Below are positions 29,637 through 38,354 of a stretch of 64,000 bases of DNA, piece by piece. A program made the translations under genes and the position numbers. The notes under the pieces are model-generated. The model had not been told where the DNA came from and did no database searches. It saw only the letters and a list, made by a program, of their open reading frames with translations. The stretch comes from an uncultured Clostridia bacterium. Its GTDB lineage: Bacteria; Bacillota; Clostridia; TANB77; CAG-508. The stretch's first letter is position 1; each line of letters opens with the position of its first letter. The stretch is taken from positions 62,001 to 126,000 of the forward strand of contig CAOXTD010000001.1 of assembly GCA_948560265.1 (NCBI GenBank). The letters run 5' to 3'.

Positions 29637-30653
29637 TCATTTATAAATATAATTTTGTGGGTTAACGGAAACGCCATTAATTTGGATTTCAAAGTGTAAA
29701 TGGTTACCATTTGAATTACCAGTAGAACCTACTTGTGCAAGAACATCTCCAGCTTTTACTTTGGTTCCCACTTTTACTAGTAATTTACTACAATGACCAT
29801 AATAAATTTTTACACCATTACCACAGTCAACAATTACTAAGTTTCCATAGCTTCCTTGCCAACCAGAAAAGGATACCTTACCTTCAGTGGCTGATTTGAT
29901 TTTAGTTCCATAAGGTGCTGCAATGTCTAACCCATTATGAGGAAAACTACGAATACTTTCCATACTACCAAAACGAGAAGTAATAATACCTGTAATTGGT
30001 TTTTGAGCTAAATAAACCCCATTTACAGAAGAACTTTCCATTTTTTGTAGTTCTTTAGATACTTGCTTTTCAGCTTTAGCAATTGCTACTGGGCTATATT
30101 CTTTTCCATCTTCTGAATGAACTTTATTAATTCCAATAGAGAATTTAACACTATCTTTATATTCCTTTTTCATCTCTGCAACAATTGTTTCAGCTTCTTC
30201 TAATGAAGCTACTACGGATTGTTCTTTACCATTTAGAGTAACTGCATAATATTCATAAGTAATTTTGGCTGAATCTTCAATTTGAGCAAGAACTTCAGTA
30301 TCATTTAATTCTTTATTTTTGCTAACAAAAGCCAATTTATATTCAGGAGCTTCTGGTAAATCTACATATGCAATATTATCTGTTCCTTCTTTGTTATATA
30401 ATTCTTGTATTTGATTCTCAAGAACTTTTTTATCTTTTACATATCCAATACTTTCTCCTGCAACGTATACTTCGCATACTAATTGATACTTGAGAAGAAA
30501 GATACCACCTATGATAAATAAAGCAATCGAAATAAGACGTATCCACTTAAATGTTTCTTTTGTATAGTATTTAATACGTTTATTTAAAATAAACTTCACT
30601 CTCCTTTTTTGGGTGATAATTAGGAAAAAAATTCCTCTTTTCATCATACCCAT
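29637..30653 (-). CDS. Membrane-anchored M23 (LytM) peptidase
   Basis: A cell-wall endopeptidase-like protein of up to 338 residues. One transmembrane segment near the N-terminus is followed by about 150 extracytoplasmic residues, then an M23 domain with PHNGLDIAAPYG (zinc His and Asp), YYGHCSKL and NHLHFEIQING, so the zinc site is complete. The start is unclear: an ATG at 30653 has a weak binding site, while a strong AAAAAAGGAG lies inside the frame, before a GTG that is too close and an ATT at better spacing. The likely role is wall remodelling, possibly during sporulation. Confidence 0.88.
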   Translation of the reverse strand: MGMMKRGIFFLIITQKRRVKFILNKRIKYYTKETFKWIRLISIALFIIGGIFLLKYQLVCEVYVAGESIGYVKDKKVLENQIQELYNKEGTDNIAYVDLPEAPEYKLAFVSKNKELNDTEVLAQIEDSAKITYEYYAVTLNGKEQSVVASLEEAETIVAEMKKEYKDSVKFSIGINKVHSEDGKEYSPVAIAKAEKQVSKELQKMESSSVNGVYLAQKPITGIITSRFGSMESIRSFPHNGLDIAAPYGTKIKSATEGKVSFSGWQGSYGNLVIVDCGNGVKIYYGHCSKLLVKVGTKVKAGDVLAQVGSTGNSNGNHLHFEIQINGVSVNPQNYIYK

Positions 30654-30746
30654 TCTTAATTATACCATATATTGTAACCAAAAGCAAATTTAGTATACAT
30701 AAAGACAAGAAAAATAGGCTAATTTTGCCTATTTTTCTTAAGTATC

Positions 30747-32054
30747 TTATGGTTGTTCTTGTAATGTTACAGTGATATCTTTTTCTTTACCATCACGATA
30801 AATTTTTAATTTCAAAGTATCACCAATTTGTTTTTTATTTTTTATTTCATTTAATTCGTCCATTTTGGTAATTTTCTTTCCTTCAGCTTCAATAATAACG
30901 TCTCCTGGTTTCATACCAGCTTTTTCTGCTGCTGAGAAATCATCTACAGTTTTAACATAAACTCCAATTACTAAGTTATTTCTTTCGGCAGTTTCCTTAT
31001 CTAAGTCAATACCACTAATTCCAACATAAGGACGTTTTACTTTGCTATATTGAATTAATTGATTATAAATATCTTTGGTAGCATTAATAGGAATAGCAAA
31101 CCCAATACCTTCCACAGATGTTCCAGATAGTTTTAAAGTATTTACACCAATAACCTGCCCTTTGCTGTTAACTAAGGCACCACCACTATTTCCTGAGTTG
31201 ATAGCGGCGTCTGTTTGAATAGCAACATATTTGTTACCGTCTTCATCAGATACTTCACGATTTACTGCACTGATAATACCAGCAGTAACGCTGTTATCTA
31301 AGCCTAGTGGACTACCCATAGCCATTGAAAATTCTCCTACTTGAACACTGTCAGAATCTCCAAGTTCAGCAGCTGTTAAATCTGTTTTATCAATTTTAAT
31401 AACAGCTAAATCAGTTTGAGAATCAGTACCAATAATTTCTCCTTTATATTCAGTATCGTCATTATATAGTTTGACTGTTACCTTGTTGGCTTTTCCAATT
31501 TCATAAAAAGAGTTATTACTAGAGCTAGAAGAATTAATAACATGATTGTTAGTTAAAATATATCCATCTTCACTAATAATAATTCCAGAACCTCTTGCTG
31601 TTGCTGTACTAGGTGTTCTGTTAAAAATAGAATTTACAGAATATTCTACAGTAATAGCAACAATAGAAGGTTGTACTTTTTTAGCAACTCCAACACCTGT
31701 GTCAGAATATCCTTGTAAAGAAATTAATTGAGTATTTATATTAGAAGTACTAGAGTTCTCTTCTCCGCCTTTACCAGAATCTGTGTAAGGAGATGTACTT
31801 ACTAATTGTCTAATAATTTGTTCTTTTACACTTGGTACACTAATACAAGTTCCAATTACTAACACAGTTCCTAAAATTCCACAAAAAAATGGAAGGATAA
31901 CTGTTTTTCCAAAACCACTGTTACTTGATTTTTGCTTTTTTTCGCTATTACGAAATTCTTTATAGCTAGTTTCAGTTACAGTTGGTTTAGGGTTTTTAAA
32001 AGTTTGACTATTTTCAGTTACATTATTGTTTTCATTTGATTGATTTTGTTCCAT
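30747..32054 (-). CDS. HtrA/DegP-type serine protease with PDZ domain
   Basis: Membrane-anchored quality-control protease of 435 residues. An N-terminal disordered region and one transmembrane segment are followed by the trypsin-like domain with ILTNNHVI (His), DLAVIKI (Asp) and GNSGGAL (Ser), then one PDZ domain (VIGVYVKTVD to the C-terminus). ATG 32054 follows GGAGGTAAAACC; an upstream in-frame extension of 54 codons is hydrophobic but has no ribosome binding site and is rejected. Probably induced by envelope stress, as in relatives. Confidence 0.95.
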   Translation of the reverse strand: MEQNQSNENNNVTENSQTFKNPKPTVTETSYKEFRNSEKKQKSSNSGFGKTVILPFFCGILGTVLVIGTCISVPSVKEQIIRQLVSTSPYTDSGKGGEENSSTSNINTQLISLQGYSDTGVGVAKKVQPSIVAITVEYSVNSIFNRTPSTATARGSGIIISEDGYILTNNHVINSSSSSNNSFYEIGKANKVTVKLYNDDTEYKGEIIGTDSQTDLAVIKIDKTDLTAAELGDSDSVQVGEFSMAMGSPLGLDNSVTAGIISAVNREVSDEDGNKYVAIQTDAAINSGNSGGALVNSKGQVIGVNTLKLSGTSVEGIGFAIPINATKDIYNQLIQYSKVKRPYVGISGIDLDKETAERNNLVIGVYVKTVDDFSAAEKAGMKPGDVIIEAEGKKITKMDELNEIKNKKQIGDTLKLKIYRDGKEKDITVTLQEQP

Positions 32055-32166
32055 TGGTTTTACCTCCAAAAATTTTTTGAAATTATTTATATCATATCCT
32101 AAAACAAATATATCATACAAGACTTTTGTGAAAAAAGTGTGAAAAAAATCTGAATAACATGCGAAC

Positions 32167-32195
32167 TTGACAGTAGCTATGGAATTGAATATAAT
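32167..32195 (+). promoter_or_regulatory. Sigma-A promoter of the 32.3-kb operon
   Basis: Perfect TTGACA at 32167 and TATAAT at 32190 with a 17-base spacer, about 90 bases before the 182-residue membrane protein gene. Confidence 0.85.
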
Positions 32196-32286
32196 AAATA
32201 ACAAAATATCATACAAAGGAAGATAATAAAAAAGGGAGTAAGAAAATATATTTACTATGAAGAAATAAAAAGGAGCAAGTAAAAAA

Positions 32287-32835
32287 ATGAAGAGTGAAAA
32301 AGGGCTGACCTTTATTAGTACAGCTATTTTAGTGGTTGTTATTGCAGCTATAACTTTTGGTGTAGTCTATTTTGTAAGACTTCAATTAGACAAAGGAAAA
32401 AATGAAGATATTAAAACAGATATGTTATTAGTGGAAGCAAAAGTGCAAAAACTATCAGGGGAATACATTTTGGAAAAGGAAGAAGATATCCTAATAGGAA
32501 CAAAATTAAAGGATATGGAAGAAGAGACTATCATTAAAGAGTTTTTAGAAAAAGAAATTTTGAATAAAGACGAAAAAGAAGCAAAATATTATGTGCTAGA
32601 TCAAAATAATATTAATGAAATGGAATTAGAAAATGTAGAACTGGAAAAAGACAGTTATTACATAGTAGATTATAATTCTAGTAAAGTATATTATACAAAA
32701 GGCTATAGTGATGAAGAAGGAGAAGTTCATTATTTAGTAGAAAAGGAAGAAAAACAAAGCAGCCAAGAAGAGAAGGAAGTAGGAAACAAAGAAGAGAAAA
32801 AAGAAGATAGCAAGAAGGTGGACGAAAAGAAATAA
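32287..32835 (+). CDS. Pilin-like single-pass membrane protein of unknown function
   Basis: 182 residues. The N-terminus MKSEKGLTFISTAILVVVI is a short basic head plus a hydrophobic helix, similar to prepilin-like leaders (Gly before the hydrophobic part). The rest is highly charged, with a Lys/Glu-rich tail (about 150-182). It heads a probable operon with two further single-pass proteins, rnhB and pdp. No domain is recognised. Confidence 0.7.
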   Translation: MKSEKGLTFISTAILVVVIAAITFGVVYFVRLQLDKGKNEDIKTDMLLVEAKVQKLSGEYILEKEEDILIGTKLKDMEEETIIKEFLEKEILNKDEKEAKYYVLDQNNINEMELENVELEKDSYYIVDYNSSKVYYTKGYSDEEGEVHYLVEKEEKQSSQEEKEVGNKEEKKEDSKKVDEKK

Positions 32836-32846
32836 GGGAGAAACAA

Positions 32847-33029
32847 ATGAAGGAAGAAAAAATAGAGAGTCAGGAAGTAGATGAAATTCGAGAGAAGATT
32901 AAAAAGAATAAAAGAATTAATTTGATTTTAAAGATTATATTTTTCTTAGTTTTTGCAGTAGCGTTAGGAGTTAGTATTTCAATGGTAATAGATTTACAGA
33001 GAGAACCTACTTCAATAATGAATTCATAG
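32847..33029 (+). CDS. Small single-pass membrane protein
   Basis: 60 residues: a charged N-terminal half (REKIKKNKRINL) and one membrane helix (about residues 28-50). It starts 11 bases after the previous gene with ribosome binding site GGGAG. Not recognised; likely to act with its membrane-protein neighbours. Confidence 0.6.
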   Translation: MKEEKIESQEVDEIREKIKKNKRINLILKIIFFLVFAVALGVSISMVIDLQREPTSIMNS

Positions 33030-33060
33030 TTGAAAAGAACAGAAGAGGAATAGAGAAAAT

Positions 33061-33564
33061 ATGGAAGAATTAAAGAAAATTAGAAGAAGTAATATAAGAG
33101 TTATTGTTGCTATTATATTAGTTATTATTGACTTTAGCATAGTTACAAATTGGTATTACAAGGAATCAGAAGCATTGAGACAAAAAGCAAATGATTGGCA
33201 AACAGTGAGAGAGGTAGAAAAAATTTTTGGTAATATAGGCTCTTATATTGGAAATAATAAAATGGGTATTGTTGTTAAAGAATTATGTGATAAAGTGCTA
33301 AGAGGAAATTCACAAATAATAGGTTCTAAGCAGATAGTAAATCTGAATGAAATTAAATTAATATATATCAAAGAGGGTGACACTAATCAGTTAAAAACAA
33401 GAGAAGATTGGAAGAATAGTGGTGCTTTTTATAAGCCAGAGGATATTATAAAATTTAGAGATGCGATTTCTACTGATTGTAAATATGATATAAAGATGAG
33501 TGGCGATGAGCAAGGACTTATTATAGGAATTGGAATTATAAAAAAGGTAGAATTCAAAATATAG
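33061..33564 (+). CDS. Single-pass membrane protein of unknown function
   Basis: 167 residues. An N-terminal membrane helix near residues 14-32 (VIVAIILVIIDFSIV) precedes an extracytoplasmic domain of about 130 residues. Its GGAATAGAGAA binding site is weak. It lies between two unknown membrane-protein genes and rnhB in the same direction. No family recognised. Confidence 0.65.
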   Translation: MEELKKIRRSNIRVIVAIILVIIDFSIVTNWYYKESEALRQKANDWQTVREVEKIFGNIGSYIGNNKMGIVVKELCDKVLRGNSQIIGSKQIVNLNEIKLIYIKEGDTNQLKTREDWKNSGAFYKPEDIIKFRDAISTDCKYDIKMSGDEQGLIIGIGIIKKVEFKI

Positions 33565-33592
33565 AAAATGAATAATAAAAGGGACAAAGCAA

Positions 33593-34255
33593 ATGAAAGA
33601 AAAAGAATTAATTAGATTGACAGAACTGAAAAAGGTAGAAGAAGAATTATATGAGCAAAATCATTTAACAGCTATTGCAGGAATTGATGAAGCGGGAAGA
33701 GGACCGCTTGCAGGACCTGTTGTGGTAGCTTGTTGTATTATGCCAAGAGAGTCTATGATAGAGGGAGTAAACGATTCTAAAAAAATAGCAGAGAAGAAAA
33801 GAGAAAAGCTTTATGAATTGATTGCAGAAGAAGCAATTAGCTATGGCGTGGGAATTATTGGGCAAAATGAAATTGACGAAATTAATATTTTGCAGGCAAC
33901 AAAAAAAGGTTTAACTATGGCGATTAAAGATATGGAAGAAAAGCTAAAAGAAAAGCCAGAACTAGGAATAGCAAAACCTGATGCTATTTTAGTAGATGCC
34001 CTAACCAAAATTGATACAGATGGTATACCATATAAATCTATTGTTCATGGTGATGCAATCAGTTATTCTATTTCATGTGCTTCTATTATTGCAAAAGTAA
34101 CAAGGGATAGAATTATGAGGCAATGGAACGAGGTGTATCCACAGTATGGGTTTGAAAAACATAAAGGCTATGGAACAGCAGCACATATTCAAGCAATTAA
34201 GGAATATGGACTTTGCCCATTACATCGTCGTAGTTTTACTAAAAATTTTGTGTAG
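33593..34255 (+). CDS. rnhB: Ribonuclease HII
   Basis: Endonuclease that cuts RNA in RNA-DNA hybrids and removes misincorporated ribonucleotides. AGIDEAGRGPLAGPVVVA carries the catalytic Asp-Glu pair, SIVHGDAISYSISCASIIAK and KHKGYGT complete the site. 220 residues, normal length. Probably cotranscribed with pdp, 19 bases downstream. Confidence 0.96.
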   Translation: MKEKELIRLTELKKVEEELYEQNHLTAIAGIDEAGRGPLAGPVVVACCIMPRESMIEGVNDSKKIAEKKREKLYELIAEEAISYGVGIIGQNEIDEINILQATKKGLTMAIKDMEEKLKEKPELGIAKPDAILVDALTKIDTDGIPYKSIVHGDAISYSISCASIIAKVTRDRIMRQWNEVYPQYGFEKHKGYGTAAHIQAIKEYGLCPLHRRSFTKNFV

Positions 34256-34274
34256 AACATAAAGGGAGGTACAT

Positions 34275-35573
34275 TTGAATATACAAGAGATTATTGCAAA
34301 AAAAAGAGATAGACAAGAACTAAGTAAAGAAGAAATAGAATATTTTGTAACCAATTACACAAATGGAACTATTTCTGATTATCAAGCAGCAGCTTTAACA
34401 ATGGCAATTTATATAAATGGAATGACGGAAGAAGAAACAACCAATTTAACATTGGCAATGGCACATTCAGGAGATATTTTAGATTTATCAGAATTTGGAG
34501 TAGTTGTAGACAAACATAGTACAGGTGGAATAGGGGATAAAGTGACTTTAATTTTAGCTCCGATTATAGCTTCTTTAGGAATTCCAGTAGCTAAAATGTC
34601 GGGTAGAGGATTAGGATATACAGGAGGAACTATTGATAAACTAGAAGCGATACCAGGGTATTGTACCAATATTACCATAGAGGAATTTAGAAAAAATGTT
34701 GGAGAAATTGGAATTAGTTTAATGGGGCAAACTTTAAATTTAGCGCCAGCCGATAAAAAGCTCTATGCTTTGCGTGACACGATTGCAGCAACGGAAAGCA
34801 TTCCACTCATTAGTTCTAGTATTATGAGTAAAAAGATAGCAGCAGGAGCAAATAAGATTGTGCTTGATGTAACTTGTGGAAGCGGAGCATTTATGAAAGA
34901 TTTGAGTCAAGCTGTTAAACTAGCCGAAACTATGAAAAAGATAGGAGAATTAGCGCAAAAGGAGACAGTATGTGTTATTACTTCTATGGAGGAGCCCTTG
35001 GGTGAAGCAGTAGGTAACTCACTAGAAGTAGTGGAAGCAGTTCAGGCATTACAAGGAAATATGGCAGAAGATGTAAGAGAAGTTGTCTTAACTTTGGGTG
35101 CTTATATGATGAAATTAGCAGGTAAGGGGAATGACATAGAAGGAAATAAACAAGAAATGTTAACGCAAATTCAAAATGGCAAGGCTTTGAAAAAGTTGAA
35201 AGAATTAATTCAAATGCAAGGTGGAGATATTTCATATATTGAGAATGTAGACTTGTTATCAAAAGCAAAATATGTTATGCCAGTTTTAGCAACAAAACAT
35301 GGATATATTAGAAGTTTAGAGGCTAAAAGTGTAGGAGAGATATCTATGCATTTAGGAGCAGGCAGAGAAAGAAAAGAAGATGCAATTGACCCCGCAGTGG
35401 GAATTGTTCTAAAAAAGAAAATTGGTGATTATGTAGAAGAAAATGAGGTATTAGCATATATTCATGCTAATAATGAAGAGAAAGGAAAAGAAGCAGTAAA
35501 ACTACTAGAGGCATGTTATGAGATTGCAGAAGAAAAAATAGAAAAGAAAAGTTGTATTTTGAAGGTATTATAG
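34275..35573 (+). CDS. pdp: Pyrimidine-nucleoside phosphorylase
   Basis: Cleaves uridine and thymidine with phosphate to free base and (deoxy)ribose 1-phosphate for salvage. 432 residues. The family signature SGRGLGYTGGTIDKLE is intact, with DKHSTGGIGDK for phosphate binding and a C-terminal beta domain. TTG start after GGGAGGTACAT. The enzyme type (broad pyrimidine versus thymidine phosphorylase) is not decided by eye. Confidence 0.93.
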   Translation: MNIQEIIAKKRDRQELSKEEIEYFVTNYTNGTISDYQAAALTMAIYINGMTEEETTNLTLAMAHSGDILDLSEFGVVVDKHSTGGIGDKVTLILAPIIASLGIPVAKMSGRGLGYTGGTIDKLEAIPGYCTNITIEEFRKNVGEIGISLMGQTLNLAPADKKLYALRDTIAATESIPLISSSIMSKKIAAGANKIVLDVTCGSGAFMKDLSQAVKLAETMKKIGELAQKETVCVITSMEEPLGEAVGNSLEVVEAVQALQGNMAEDVREVVLTLGAYMMKLAGKGNDIEGNKQEMLTQIQNGKALKKLKELIQMQGGDISYIENVDLLSKAKYVMPVLATKHGYIRSLEAKSVGEISMHLGAGRERKEDAIDPAVGIVLKKKIGDYVEENEVLAYIHANNEEKGKEAVKLLEACYEIAEEKIEKKSCILKVL

Positions 35574-35603
35574 AAAAAACCGCAATTTATTTTGCGGTTT
35601 TTT
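35574..35603. terminator. Intrinsic terminator after pdp
   Basis: AAAAAACCGCAA and TTGCGGTTTTTT form a strong stem with A and T tracts on both sides, serving pdp and the convergent small zinc-finger gene. Confidence 0.92.
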
Positions 35604-35608
35604 AATCA

Positions 35609-35875
35609 TTATAACTGAATTCCCATATTTTCAGGAGTCTGTTGAATTTGTTCAGAAAAATTGGCAAATTGCTCCTGACTAAGAAAACGATTTAGATTTT
35701 TTACAGTAATTCCAGTAGAAGCAGATAAGTTATCTAGATTGATTTGATTTGTATTTTCTTCTAAAAAATTTTTTAATTGCCCCATTTCATATTGGTCTTT
35801 AGGTTGACAGTTTGGACATACACTAGAGTTAGTCATAAAGAAACAGCCACAACGGCTACATTTGTTAAAATTCAT
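35609..35875 (-). CDS. Small zinc-ribbon protein of the flagellar-operon YvyF type
   Basis: 88 residues. The N-terminal CSRCGCFF and SVCPNC form a zinc ribbon; the rest is a small helical region that includes LSASTGITVKNLNRFLSQEQ, a helix-turn-helix-like stretch. This layout matches the TIGR03826/YvyF family, found beside flagellar genes in Firmicutes. No flagellar gene is in the window, so the role here is uncertain. Ribosome binding site GGAGGTAATATT. Confidence 0.7.
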   Translation of the reverse strand: MNFNKCSRCGCFFMTNSSVCPNCQPKDQYEMGQLKNFLEENTNQINLDNLSASTGITVKNLNRFLSQEQFANFSEQIQQTPENMGIQL

Positions 35876-35958
35876 AATATTACCTCCGAATTTTTTATCA
35901 TTTGTGAAGACAGTATATCACAAATTCTGACAAATTTGTATAAAAAATAAAAAAATAG

Positions 35959-35987
35959 TTGAAATTTATAAAATAAATGAGTAAAAT
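35959..35987 (+). promoter_or_regulatory. Promoter for rubrerythrin and rubredoxin
   Basis: TTGAAA at 35959 and TAAAAT at 35982 with a 17-base spacer, 42 bases before the rubrerythrin start. Confidence 0.6.
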
Positions 35988-36028
35988 AGGTATGATTAAA
36001 AAATATAGTAATTGAAGGAGGAAAAAAT

Positions 36029-36580
36029 ATGAAAGCATATGTATGTAAAGTATGTGGTTATGTTCACTTTGGAGAAGAGGCACCAGAAAAATGCCCACAA
36101 TGTGGAGCAAGCCAAGATAAATTTGAATTAAGAAACGAAACAGAGGAAAAAAGTTATTCAGATGAGCATAGAATAGGTGTTGCACAAGGTTTAGACGAAG
36201 AAGTAGTAAAAGGATTAAAAGATAATTTTATGGGAGAATGTACAGAAGTGGGAATGTACATTGCAATGAGTCGTCAAGCAGATAGAGATGGATACCCTGA
36301 AATAGCAGAAGCATTTAAGAGATATGCATGGGAAGAGGCAGAACATGCAGCTAAATTTGCAGAATTATTAGGAGAAGTAGTTTACCCAGATACGAAAAAG
36401 AATGTTAGTTTAAGAGCAATAGCAGAACATGGAGCTTGTGATGGTAAAAAAATGCTTGCTACAAGAGCAAAAGAGCTTGGATATGATGCTATTCATGATA
36501 CAGTACATGAAATGTGTAAAGATGAGGCTCGTCATGGAAGAGGATTTGACGGATTATTAAAAAGATATTTTGAAAATTAA
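36029..36580 (+). CDS. Reverse-type rubrerythrin (peroxide reductase)
   Basis: Non-haem di-iron protein that reduces hydrogen peroxide in anaerobes. The 183 residues start with a rubredoxin domain ([10 protein letters not shown], then CPQCGAS), followed by a ferritin-like di-iron domain with [28 protein letters not shown] and [13 protein letters not shown]. Rubredoxin at the N-terminus defines the reverse group, which includes clostridial NADH peroxidases. A free rubredoxin gene follows 64 bases on, a likely electron donor. Confidence 0.94.
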   Translation: MKAYVCKVCGYVHFGEEAPEKCPQCGASQDKFELRNETEEKSYSDEHRIGVAQGLDEEVVKGLKDNFMGECTEVGMYIAMSRQADRDGYPEIAEAFKRYAWEEAEHAAKFAELLGEVVYPDTKKNVSLRAIAEHGACDGKKMLATRAKELGYDAIHDTVHEMCKDEARHGRGFDGLLKRYFEN

Positions 36581-36644
36581 GGAATAAAATATCAAAAGAG
36601 GTATACAATAAAGAAAATGAATAGGAATAAGGAGGTTTCATGCA

Positions 36645-36785
36645 ATGAATAAATATGTTTGTTTATTATGCGGATATGTATATGATGAAGAAGAACAAGG
36701 TGTAAAATGGGAAGAGTTACCAGAGGATTGGACTTGCCCACTATGTGGAGCACCAAAAGACCAATTTCAAAAAGTAGAAGATTAG
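36645..36785 (+). CDS. Rubredoxin
   Basis: 46-residue one-iron electron carrier. Four cysteines in the usual pattern: [11 protein letters not shown] near the start and [13 protein letters not shown] near the end. Strong AAGGAGG precedes the ATG. It lies next to rubrerythrin, with which rubredoxins work in oxygen and peroxide defence. Confidence 0.95.
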   Translation: MNKYVCLLCGYVYDEEEQGVKWEELPEDWTCPLCGAPKDQFQKVED

Positions 36786-36855
36786 AATATTTTTTACTTA
36801 GAAAAAGAAACACGCATTGCTAGTAGTAGTGTGTGTTTTTGTGTTTATAGGAGCC

Positions 36856-36884
36856 TTGCTAATTGTTGTAAAATATGCTAAAAT
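36856..36884 (+). promoter_or_regulatory. Promoter for trmB
   Basis: TTGCTA at 36856 and TAAAAT at 36879 with a 17-base spacer. Confidence 0.6.
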
Positions 36885-36929
36885 ACGTTTATATAAAACT
36901 TTAGCGTAAAAGAGAAGGCAGGAGGAAAA

Positions 36930-37592
36930 ATGAGAATTAGATATAAACCATGGGCAAGAAAAGAGCTAGAAGAAAGTAGATTTTATAGAGAAAATGCAGA
37001 AGAATTAAAGGGAAGATGGAGACAAGAATTTATAAGACCAAACCAACCACTCTATATTGAACTGGGGTGTGGCAAAGGAGGTTTCATTTCGCAAATAGCG
37101 TGTAAACACCCAGAGAATAACTATATAGGCATAGACTTAGTTGACCCCATGCTGGGGTTAGCCAAAAGAAAAATAGAAGAAGTTTATCAAGAACAAAATA
37201 AAGAAATAGATAATGTGTTATTAACTAGATTTGACATTGAACGTATTTTACTCATATTGAGTGAAGAAGATAGCGTTGATAGAATTTATATCAATTTTTG
37301 TAATCCTTGGCCAAGGGGAAAGCATCATAAAAAAAGGTTAACACATACAAGACAGCTAGAGAAGTATAAACAAATTTTGAAAAGAGATGGAAGTATTTAT
37401 TTTAAAACAGATGATGACAATTTGTTTGAGGAAAGTATTGGATATTTTGAACAGGCAGAATTTAAGATAGAAAAAGTCACTAGAGATTTACATCAAGAAC
37501 CAAACTTTTGGGAAAATATAGAAACAGAACATGAGAAAATGTTTTCAGAACAAGGGATAAAAATCAAGGCATTGATTGCTCAAAATAGTTAG
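36930..37592 (+). CDS. trmB: tRNA (guanine-N7)-methyltransferase
   Basis: Methylates G46 of tRNA using S-adenosylmethionine. IELGCGKGGFISQIA is the SAM-binding motif I; INFCNPWPRGKHHKKRLTH is the family-specific catalytic and tRNA-binding motif. 220 residues with good GGAGGAAAA ribosome binding site. Confidence 0.95.
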   Translation: MRIRYKPWARKELEESRFYRENAEELKGRWRQEFIRPNQPLYIELGCGKGGFISQIACKHPENNYIGIDLVDPMLGLAKRKIEEVYQEQNKEIDNVLLTRFDIERILLILSEEDSVDRIYINFCNPWPRGKHHKKRLTHTRQLEKYKQILKRDGSIYFKTDDDNLFEESIGYFEQAEFKIEKVTRDLHQEPNFWENIETEHEKMFSEQGIKIKALIAQNS

Positions 37593-37668
37593 CAATTGTT
37601 CACATTTAGGACATAAAAAAACTGTAAAATAGTAATGGGTAATTACAAGGAAAGGATTAAGAAGAGCT

Positions 37669-38352
37669 ATGAATAATATTACTGTTTTAGTAGTAGATGA
37701 TGAATCTAGAATGAGAAAATTAATTAAAGACTTCTTAGCACAAAAAGGATATAGCATTTTAGAAGCAGGAGATGGAGAAGAAGCACTTAAAGTATTTGAA
37801 GAGAACCAGAGTCAAATTAACTTAATACTATTAGATGTTATGATGCCGAAATTAGATGGTTGGTCAGTTCTTCGCCAAATTAGGCAAAATTCTAAAGTAC
37901 CAATTATGATGCTTACTGCAAGAGGAGAAGAACAAGATGAATTATTTGGTTTTGAGTTAGGCGTAGATGAATATATTTCAAAGCCGTTTAGTCCTAAGAT
38001 TTTAGTGGCAAGAGTGGAAGCTATTTTAAAGAGAACTATGGGAGAAAAAACAGAAATTAAAGATTTTGGTGGAATTACCATAGACCCAGAGGGAAGAACA
38101 GTAAAAGTAGACAATAAGCAAATTGAGATGAGTTTAAGAGAATACGAATTATTAAAATATTTAATTGATAACCAAGGGATTGCTCTATCAAGGGATAAAA
38201 TTTTAAATAATGTATGGAACTATGACTACTATGGAGATTCTAGAACCATAGACAGTCATATAAAAAAGATACGTCATAAACTAGGCAAAAAAGGAAAATA
38301 CATTGAAACAATGCGTGGAGTAGGTTACAAATTTGAAGTAAAGGAAAAATAG
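37669..38352 (+). CDS. OmpR-family response regulator
   Basis: 227 residues: receiver domain with DDE at residues 9-11, phospho-acceptor Asp in LLDVMMPKLDGW and conserved Lys in ISKPF, then a winged-helix domain (YELLKYLIDNQG, DSRTIDSHIKKIRHKLG). It is two bases before its histidine kinase. The regulated genes are unknown; the sortase and adhesin downstream are plausible but unproven targets. Confidence 0.95.
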   Translation: MNNITVLVVDDESRMRKLIKDFLAQKGYSILEAGDGEEALKVFEENQSQINLILLDVMMPKLDGWSVLRQIRQNSKVPIMMLTARGEEQDELFGFELGVDEYISKPFSPKILVARVEAILKRTMGEKTEIKDFGGITIDPEGRTVKVDNKQIEMSLREYELLKYLIDNQGIALSRDKILNNVWNYDYYGDSRTIDSHIKKIRHKLGKKGKYIETMRGVGYKFEVKEK

Positions 38353-38354
38353 AA

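Noticed and set aside
29460..29640. Inverted repeats around TAGTCAATAA/TTATTGACTA and GTGGC/GCCAC after the Ca2+ ATPase gene
   Set aside because: Hairpins are visible but lack T runs or recurrence; no firm function can be assigned, so no feature was listed.
32055..32216. 54-codon N-terminal extension of HtrA
   Set aside because: No ribosome binding site at its start, and GGAGG is correctly placed before ATG 32054.
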